A stretch of 64,000 nt of DNA from Elysia crispata. Taxonomy: Eukaryota > Mollusca > Gastropoda > Plakobranchidae. The notes under the pieces were generated by a model. It saw only the letters and a list, made by a program, of their open reading frames with translations, ran no database searches and was not told where the DNA came from. The DNA lies in the NCBI GenBank assembly GCA_033675545.1, contig JAWDGP010004625.1:246501-310500 (forward strand). Reading direction: 5' to 3'. Shown here piece by piece: positions 56,270 to 64,000 of this stretch; the first letter of the stretch is position 1, and each line of letters opens with the position of its first letter. The position numbers and the translations under genes were made by a program.

Positions 56270-58960
56270 TATATGAAAGTCATTTATTTGTCAGCTGTCC
56301 AGCAGTCAACTTTTTGTGAACTACGCCTATGTCAGGTAAGAATTGCAAGCTAGAGAAACATAGCTTTTGTTTTGCAAAGGGGCTAGTGGTAGGCCCCAAC
56401 AGGTGTCTACACTTCTAAACTCCATATCCCCTTCCATGATACCTGAAAAAAAAAAAAAGAAAAGTATTTTGTGAAAGTAGCAGCAAAAATGAGAAATAAT
56501 TAAATTACACCGGTAAGATGCAATTATTTCTTTTTTTTTTTTTATCAAGAATGAAGGTGATTTAATTAGGAAACCATGCAGTAATGAAACGGAAATGAAG
56601 ATGTTTTATATGAGACTAAATCCACTTACAACACTCAAATTGGCTTTGCAAAATGTCCGCTGCAAATTCTTACAAACTAATATAACATTCTCAAGTAACA
56701 GAGGGAGAAGAGTATGGATTAATAATGATAATTCTAGTGAGGTGCCATCCAAAAAAGATTTAATTCCTCAAGTCCGGTTTCACTTTACATCTGAAGTGAA
56801 GAAAGCTATGTTGCACTTAATTCAACATTAATTGGAAATCTGTTGGAAATCTTAATGTCTTGATTCAATTTTTAAATGTTTATTAAACAAAGTGGACATG
56901 TACTGATGCAGTAGGGATTATGTAATGTGTAATTAGGGTTGTTTAGATTTTTTTTATTTACTTTTTTTATTTGTTTGTATCCATACAATTTTACAAATTA
57001 AAATGTTTAAAATGTCTCTATACAGTTTCAAAAAGATTAGAATGAACATATCATGTAATCATTAACTGATTACAATGCAAGCAGGAATATAAAATGTACC
57101 AGGTATATTGCTGCATCTAATTAGATGACATCCTTACCTTCTTTTTCTAGTTCTGTATTTTGTTGGACAGTGGATTGGGACATCATGATTTTCAAGCACT
57201 ATCAGAAGGGAAGTAGATCTATATTTCCTACATCTTAGGCTGCTCCTGTGCATGTACATGGGTGAAGTGGTGTAACGGCTGGTGACCATGAACGATGCCT
57301 CCCTAGTTGGTCTGCCATCCTGAAAATATATTTAATTTTAAGAGATCATTCAAATAAGGCCTACATAGGCTTAGATATCAATGATGGGGGTCGTGGTGCT
57401 TTTTGCGCAAGTCCTACTTTGGGGCATGATGACTGTGTTCTAAAATAAATAACAACATTCTATAGAGGGTGTGATAGGTGCAGGAGAGGGTGAGAGAGGA
57501 AATAAACTTGAAAGATTTACCTCAGAACCTAAAAATTTCTTCTCAATTACACATCTGAAAATTTCCCTTTTATATTTTCTAAGATCTAGAACTCCATCCT
57601 TATAATTGTTAAACTTAAGCAGCAATACACTTTGTCTTATTGCCTCCCTTCCCTCACACCTCTCTGCGTCCCATGTGATGTTGCTTTTATTTCCCTCTAA
57701 AGGTTAGAGATATATTTATCTGAACCAAGAGCATATTTTATCAACTACAAGGTATGAGATACTAGATAAATTTGATCATTGTCTTTGGTATTTAATTGAG
57801 CTTTAATTTCATTAATTATAAACAAATTTAGATTTTCCCTGAAGATTGTAGTTCTGCACATGATTATGTAAGTAATCACCAGTACTTAGCCTTGTCTTAT
57901 TACTAGCTATCTTTAAATTTATAAATTAATATTCTATTGTTAAAATGTTATTGGATGAAACTTAGTGATGGTTAGGAATAGATTTCAATAATTTTTATTT
58001 TGATGCAAATCCTTTTAAGATGATCCAAAGCCAATGCAAAATTACGAAAAATACAATAAAGATTTCCGTATTTTTGCAGTTATCAGCCCAAATTATTGAC
58101 TTGAATTTTTAAAATTGTATTTTTCCTTATGAATTTGATATACTGAACATGAATATGAAGGTTTTATTTGACCCAAATAAATACTTTTCAAGATATCTCT
58201 AAAATCCCATTAAACTACAGTGCAAGTTTTGAATTCATCGAGTAACATTCAATTGTGAAGCCTAACCTGCGTTGAGCCAATATCTGCAGATTTACCAAGA
58301 TTTCTAAGTTTTGCATCCCTGTAAAAATGTAATCTATAAGCCCTACAGGATGTAGCCGAATAAGAATACTAATCAGTTGGACGTCCGATCAGGTACTTTG
58401 GTTCAAAACATTAAAATATGATGTCGTATTTTCTTTTTATTGGTAATTCATTGTTAAAAAATGATAAGAGACCTAATCTAGGCCTAGAAAAAAAGCCCAA
58501 TATTTTTCTATGGCCTGATCAAAAGAAGCACTCTTATAGATAGAGGTACCGTACCCATGTTGAAGTTGACCTGCTAATCTAACTTTAAAGTGAAGATTAA
58601 AGATCTAGTATCGATGTCTCGAGCAACATCTAATCTAGATCTTGATCAAGATTGTTGAGACCGAAACCTAAATCTAGATCTAGATCTAGATTATATCTGA
58701 TCTGGATATCTAGATCTAGATCTAGATGCAGATTCTAGATTTAAAGTAAAGCCTAACTTGGTTTAGATCTAAACTCTAACATGTAGCAGAGTCATGTAGG
58801 GACTCCTTGATGTAATTATAATATAAATCTTGAGATTTCGATCAAAACTCACCTTTCAAAATTAATTCAAGTTTCATCTTGTCCAAGTTGTTCTGAGTTT
58901 TGCTATTTATATTGTCGTCTTTGCAGGCACTAGTCTAGATCTCTTCAATCGCAACAACGT
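56270..58960 (-). ncRNA. Possible spliced minus-strand transcript (short peptide gene or lncRNA)
   Basis: Four GT-AG-bounded blocks fit one transcript: ending at 58853 (donor GTGAGT), 58267-58318, 57138-57319, and from 56442 to a terminal exon with an AATAAA at about 56280. Two frames compete. One starts MMSQSTVQQNTELEKEG in the third block and ends at TAG 56327 (about 54 codons). The other is open through blocks two and three with an Arg-rich end and stops in GRGYGV. Neither resembles a family I know. It may be non-coding; splice sites are inferred from consensus only. Confidence 0.3.
58671..58740. repeat. (CTAGAT)n hexamer-rich stretch
   Basis: Interrupted runs of the palindromic hexamers AGATCT/CTAGAT. 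The same motif occurs singly or doubled near 5799, 32364, 32443 and 49613, so it is a genome-wide simple sequence. Confidence 0.85.
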
Positions 58961-59080
58961 TTATGCTCAATTCAGTTAATTAGATAGTGATCAGATCCGA
59001 GTTCATTATTTTCAAATTGGTGGTGTAAAAAGAAGCTTAAATGGGTAGTTAACACAAAGTCGTATGTCTGCTGAGGCTTA

Positions 59081-59344
59081 GTGCTTCTAAGGCGTTTTGT
59101 ACATGGCGTTTATTCGGACTCGGGTCCTGATAATGCCAGGTGCATATTCGGACACATGACTATTTTTAGATCGGGAAACCCCGTTCCCTATAATCATCTG
59201 AACCTATTTGGACATAAACGCGAGTTGTGTCCCTCGGACACAGGTCCTGATTGTAAAAGTGATCATATGAAGGAATGCATTTACTTTCAAGACGATTGTA
59301 AGGAATCAACAGAACGACATGTATTCACTTTAACCACTCCATGA
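59081..59344 (+). other. Unassigned ORF without ATG start, Cys-rich
   Basis: Open for 87 codons from a GTG after an in-frame TGA; the first ATG is at GHMTIF. Contains several Cys (NARCIFGHM, RELCPSDTGPDCKSD, MKECIYFQDDCK) and a repeated DSGPD/DTGPD motif. It ends exactly at the edge of the putative LTR at 59342. Could be an old exon or transposon piece; function unknown. Confidence 0.3.
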
Positions 59345-59457
59345 CAGGAAGTGTTTTTATTTATTAATATCAGTTGCCAGGTGAGAGAGGCAAGGTAGAT
59401 AAAGAGTCAAACCAAAATACATAGTTTATATTATTAGTTAATGATAATAATGTTACA
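59342..59457 (-). repeat. Candidate 3' LTR of the gypsy element
   Basis: On the minus strand it starts TGTAACATTATT directly after the purine tract AAGGGGGGAGA and ends CACTTCCTGTCA, so it has TG...CA borders. An AATAAA lies near its end. At 116 bp it is short for an LTR and the partner LTR is outside the window, so the assignment is tentative. Confidence 0.45.
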
Positions 59458-60164
59458 TCTCCCCCCTTGAGTGAATCAGTTTACTAAAAGCAATTAATGC
59501 TGAACTAAAAAAGGAAAGGATTCTAAAACCTTAAAATTCAATGAGAATATGAGATATAAGAAAAATGAACAAAACTTTTCCTCTAAGGTAAAAACATTCG
59601 CCCCTCTGCGTACTCTTTAAAGTTTATTGTAATACATGTATTAGACCCGTTCTATACCCAACAGCTTTTGTTTAATTCATAACCGTTATTTCACAATGAG
59701 TCATGTCCTTAAAAATTAAACTAAACTTGAACTTTTTTGAAGCATAAAAAGTTGAAGTTAACAGTTGATAATCTATAAGAGATGTGTCTTACATTTTACA
59801 AAATTATTAACATTCGCCCCCTTCTTTAGAAATAGAAGTATTAGCACTTTGAAATTTAGGATTGTCTATCCTCTTCTTTAAATAGACAAGACGAAATTTG
59901 TTAAACAAATGTCAAAGTAAAAGAGAAAGAAAAAAAAAAAGAAAAATTAATAAAAGAGCTCATTCATGTCGTCAGAAAAGAACAGGATTCTCTGGGACAG
60001 GGTAACGTTCTTGGTTATCTTTAAAGATAATCCAAATTTTCATAAAATGAATTATTTCACTACACATCCCTAGAGGTAAAAAAAAAAAAAAATTAAAGAG
60101 GACCAAGGGGCAATACTAAGCTACACTATTGCCACCTGGTCAAAGGCCATTATATTTGATTCCT
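59458..60164. other. Gypsy 3' non-coding region with purine tracts
   Basis: Minus-strand purine tracts ending in GAATGT or GAGATGT occur near 59460, 59590 and 59815 (GGGGGCGAATGT type), suggesting nested or duplicated 3' ends. No coding potential seen. Confidence 0.5.
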
Positions 60165-62607
60165 TTATTGGAATCGCACAGGAATTTTAACCTCACGACC
60201 GCTGCGGGTGATGGTTGTTGAACGAGCACTATGGGGAGCAGCGGAAGAGACGACAGGGGAAGCTGTTGGTGCTGAAGCGCCATCAGGTGCACTGATGGGA
60301 GTATCGGCAGGCACGACTGCTGAGGTGTCGGTAGGTGTGGTGATGGTTGGTGCAGGAACAGCAGTTGAGGAGGTGGGAGCTGCTACAAACCTTGGAAATG
60401 GCAGCGGTGGCTCGTTGTCATTCACATGTAGTGGGCGAATGTTTCTCCTATTGCGACGGAGAACAGAGCCTTGCGGGGTTTCAGTAGATAGGATCGCTTC
60501 GCAACTGGTTTGATGATTTCTCCTCTTTGTTTCCAACCTTTGTGTCCGTCGAGTTTAACGAGGACAGGGTCACCAGGAGACATGTTGGGAAGATATCACG
60601 CACCATGATGATTGAAGTAGATTTGTTGACGGTGACGGTATGCATCGTGGCGGGTATCGAAGGATGGTTTGTCCACCAGCTTTGGTACGAGGTATTTTGG
60701 GGGGAGGGGGGGGCAGGGAGGGTTGTCCGGAGCTTTCTTCCGTAGGCCAGTTCTGCTGGGCTAGCTTTCAGTTCAACGATGGGAGATGCTCGGTATACGA
60801 GCAATGCCAGAAACACATCATCTTGGTTGATAATGTGTTGTGCAGTTCGAACAGCACGTTCCGCGGCACCGTTAGCTTGAGGAAAGTGAGGGCTTGTAGT
60901 CACATGCTGAAAGTTCAAAAGTCTGAGAATGCTTTGAATTCAGACTAACTGAATTGTGGCCCATTATCTGAGACAAGAGTTTCTGGTATGCCATGACGGG
61001 CAAAAATTTTCTTCAAGTGTCCGATTATCGCTTGTGAAGTTGTTTTGGACAGGAAACAAATGTCAAGGTATCGGGAATAATAGTCAATTACGACTAAATA
61101 ATGTATTCCATTGTGTTCGCACAAGTCAGCAGCCATTTGCTGGAAGGGTCTCTGAGGAAGGGGAGAGGGCAAGAGAGGTTCACGTGTCTAAGATGATTGT
61201 TTCTCTTGACAAACACGACACTTTCCGATCAGGGCACTAATGTCTTTGTTGATTCCTGGCCACCACACGCTTGAGGCGGCTCTCTCACGACACTTAGTGA
61301 TGCCAAAGTGTCCTTGATGAATGCGACCCAAGACTTCTTTCTGCAGAGTGGCTGGGATAATGATGCGGTCACCTTTTAGGAGAAGACCATCACTTATACT
61401 CAGCTCTGACCGGGCTTGGTAGAGATGCCTTGCAGTCCTCTTTATAATCAGGCCATCCATTTGCTGTGTAGTTAAGCGCAATGGAGAGACGTTCGTCTTT
61501 TGCTGTTTCATCTTTGATTCTTTCCAGGAATGCATCTGACGCAGGCCAAGACGACGAGATGAAGTTGACATGCGCAGTGATGTCATTCTGAAGGGTGGTC
61601 GCTGAATCAGTTGTGGTTCTCAGAGGTTGGCGTGAGAGTGTGTCAGCGACATGTAGATTTTTTCCACTCGTATATACAGCGTTGGCATTGAACCGGGCAA
61701 GCCTAATCAGCATGCGTTGACATCTGATGAGTGTGTCGGTGAGAGGACGAGTGTTGATGAGGGGTACGAGGGGCTTGTGGTCCGTTTCGATCGTGAATGA
61801 GGGCAGTCCTACAAGGTATCTATCAAACCTTTCGCACGACCAGACTGCAGCTAAACATTCTTTTTCGATCTGTGCGTAACGTCTTTCTGCTGGAGTCAGT
61901 GTTCTGGAGCAGTAAGCTATGAGGCGCCATGAGCCATCATTGTGCTGCTGTATGAGACTCCGCCGAGGCCATAGCTGCTCGCATCAGAGCTCACGACCGT
62001 TGGTTTCTCAGGGTTGTAGATCGCTAAGGTAGGGGCTGTGGTGAGCATTTCTTTGACAGTCTCAAAAGCTTTTTGTTGTTGGGGGCCCCAATACCATGCT
62101 GTGTCCTTTTCAAGAAGTTGGGAAATAGGACGCAGAACGGTCGACAATCCTTTTAGATGCCTGCCGAGAAAATGGACCATCCCGCAGAATCTCTGGATCT
62201 CTTTGACGTTGGTTGGCACACTCATGTTTGTTATTGCGGCGATTTTGTTAGGATCGATGCGGACTCCATTTTCTGAGATAAAAAATCCAAAAAAGTCAAT
62301 CTCTTTCTGAAAAAATGAGCATTTTTCCCTCGTTGATTTTCAAGCCGATATTGCGGGGGCGGTTCTTTGTTTCCTCCATATCTTTGGCATGGTTCTTCTC
62401 GTCATCACTGAAGACGAGAATGTCGTCGAAGTAGCAAACAGTATGACGAGGGTTAATCATCATTTCGACCGTACGCTGGAAAACTTCTGGCGCTGAGGAG
62501 ATTCCTTGTGGAAGGCGTTTGTAAAAATACCTCCCAAAGGGGGTGATGAAAGTCGTGAGTTTCTGACTCTCTTCATCAAGGGGCAATCGAAAGAAATGAT
62601 TGGGCAT
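60165..62607 (-). pseudogene. Gypsy pol, RT to integrase, multiply frameshifted
   Basis: Pieces in order on the minus strand: RT palm with RLPQGISSAPEVFQR and YFDDILVFS (62607-62296); IQRFCGMVHFLGRHLKG and an RNase H start with VVSSDASSYGLGG (62225-61917); GKNLHVADTLSRQPL (61713-61390); the H2C2 finger HQGHFGITKCRERAA and VCQEKQ (61586-61188); integrase core with VVIDYYSRYLDI and LVSDNGPQFS (61172-60945); PQANGAAERAVRTAQ (60918-60481); and the C-terminal tail ending PVRFQ (60536-60165). Each piece is in a different or interrupted frame. Inactive. Confidence 0.9.
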
Positions 62608-64000
62608 CTAGTTTACTGAAGACTTTTGCTCCTTTCAGTCGTTGAAGTAGATCTTCCAATGTTGGGATTTGGTAACGTTCCCGCTTTATGGCTTTGTTGA
62701 GCTCCTTAAAGTCGGTTGTTATCCTTACGCTCGAACCGTCCTTTTTCAGCACAGGTACAATTGGCGCACACCAGTCTGTAGGCTCTTTAATTGGGTGTAT
62801 GATGTCTGCCTTTTCAAGCCTGTCCAGTTCAGCTTTGACCTTGTTGAGGATGGGGAAAGGGACTCTGCGGACAGTCGCGATACTGAATGGTTTGGCATTT
62901 TCAGTAATCGTAATGTGCACTGGGGCACATTTGACGGGGTTAGCGTCAAGGTCACTAAACAGTGGGTCAGGTCCAGGATGCAAAGGTTTCCGAATGCTGT
63001 TGATTCTTTGAACAAGTTGCAGTTTTCTCGCAATGTCACGACTAAGCAAGTTTTTAGAACTGTCTATAACGAAACAGCGAGCATTTACTGATGTCGAACG
63101 GTGAGAGAAGCAGGCTTGGAATTCACCCTCATGGTGAATCAAGCCTCCTGGACCTCGAAGAATGGCGTTTGATCTTGTCAGTTTCGGCTTTGGGCAGAGC
63201 TTTTGGTATATGTTACGAGAGACCACAGACACATCAGCTCCCGTGTCAATCTTGAATATTGAACTTAACCCACATAGATTGATATCCACAAACCAGGGTG
63301 GTTCTGCTTCTTGTCGTACACTGTTGATATCAAAAACAGACCCCATGAAGAAGACCTCCTCGTTCTCCTCAGTGACTGCCTCTGTGAAGAATGTTTCCAC
63401 TTCGTTGATATTCTTGCCAGAGCGACACACACGTGCAAAATGATTCTGTTTATTGCATTTTCTGCAGGTCTTACCGCGAGCTGGGCACTGAGACTGTTTG
63501 GCATGCTGATAGCCGCAGTTTCCACAGCTTGAGACTCTGGAATTTTGGCCTCTTTGAGGCTGAAAATGGGAGTTTCCACGAGAGTTATTGTGGCCCCTAA
63601 TAGACTTATAGGCGCCTCCTCTACCTCTTTGCTTTGAACTGTGTGGAGTAGACCCATTCACAGCATTAAGTGATGCTGTCGATGTCGATGTCTGTTGTTC
63701 TTTTACTAGTTCATAGTGCCTAGCAGTGTCAACAGCGTATTTCAGAGTCACTTTAGACAAATCTTCAAGCTGAAGTTTTTAAGCTACTTCCTTATCTAGA
63801 AGGCCAATCACAAGTCTGTCTCTGACTGCTTCTTCTAGATTCTCGAAACTGCATGTGGATGCTAAGTCATGGAGACTTCTATGAAATTGTTCTACGCTTT
63901 CTCCTACCTTTTAGTGCCTGTTGTAGAACTTTGCGCGCTCGTGAAGGGTGTTTGTTCGTGGTACGAAGTGGTCGTTAAACTTCTGTAACACCGGTTCATA
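62576..64000 (-). pseudogene. Gypsy gag-protease-RT (N-terminal part), partial
   Basis: Frame open 63760-62576, with gag upstream continuing in the same frame to the window end but cut by TAA codons at 63779-63781 and 63911-63913. Contains a zinc knuckle (CRKCNKQNHFARVC), the aspartic-protease motif FKIDTGADVSVVS, and the start of RT (PVLKKDGSSVRITTDFKELN, VFSKLDAQ). It then frame-shifts near 62600 into the next RT piece. Gag segments such as VEQFHRSLHDLAS are visible near 63890. Truncated by the window end. Confidence 0.9.

Larger units (their letters stand above)
52116..56280. other. Intergenic AT-rich DNA
   Basis: No supported gene. Contains the ACT microsatellite at 52317, a short CAGT run near 53437, a C14/A14 homopolymer junction near 53680 and a GA-rich stretch near 55200-55330. 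Confidence 0.5.
59342..64000 (-). mobile_element. Ty3/gypsy LTR retrotransposon, decayed, runs off the window
   Basis: Read on the minus strand from 64000 to 59342: gag with zinc knuckle, aspartic protease, reverse transcriptase, RNase H, H2C2 zinc finger, integrase core and C-terminus, polypurine tract and a short LTR-like end. Many frameshifts and stops break the coding region. The 5' LTR lies beyond the window end. Confidence 0.9.

Noticed and set aside
56595..56831. 78-codon plus-strand ORF
   Set aside because: No family resemblance, in an AT-rich region; length is compatible with chance.

Overview
The window is animal nuclear DNA: AT-rich, with spliced genes, long introns, microsatellites and several classes of transposable element. 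The two host genes are a homeodomain-interacting protein kinase (HIPK; last eight exons, 1295-8137, plus strand) and ACTL6A/BAF53 (complete, 14 coding exons, 49857 down to 34026, minus strand). A mollusc, perhaps a gastropod, is my best guess. It rests on the mobile-element repertoire and on scattered CTAGAT-type hexamer runs. It is an inference, not a proof.

Layout. 1-1294: HIPK intron holding an antisense fragment that resembles the N-terminal zinc-binding region of RAG1. 1295-8137: HIPK C-terminal exons. 8138-18203: long AT-rich 3' UTR and intergenic DNA. 18209-31779: a 13,571-bp virus-like DNA element of the Polinton/adintovirus type, far richer in GC than its surroundings, with 262-bp terminal inverted repeats (about 98% identical) and a 5-bp target duplication TCAGT. 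31785-34025: intergenic DNA with a repeat cluster. 34026-49857: ACTL6A, whose introns hold a possible DNA-transposon remnant, a tandem 137-bp duplication, an old LINE fragment and microsatellites. 50829-52101: a young 5'-truncated LINE flanked by perfect 14-bp target duplications. 52116-56280: nothing gene-like. 56280-58960: a possible small spliced minus-strand transcript. 59342-64000: a decayed Ty3/gypsy retrotransposon on the minus strand that runs off the window.

The virus-like element carries a family-B DNA polymerase with an embedded endonuclease-VII-like zinc module, a FtsK/HerA-type packaging ATPase, a major capsid protein, a probable minor capsid protein, a tandem pair of fibre-like genes and several conserved membrane or coiled-coil proteins. 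They are arranged as plus- and minus-strand blocks with short divergent intergenic gaps. I can see no integrase and no adenain-type protease, which standard Polintons have. The polymerase and ATPase are broken by frameshifts and stops, the polymerase has also lost the motif-A aspartate, and the second fibre copy has two stops. The capsid protein and most other structural-looking genes are open. The element is therefore recent, dead for replication, and possibly dependent on another element for integration.
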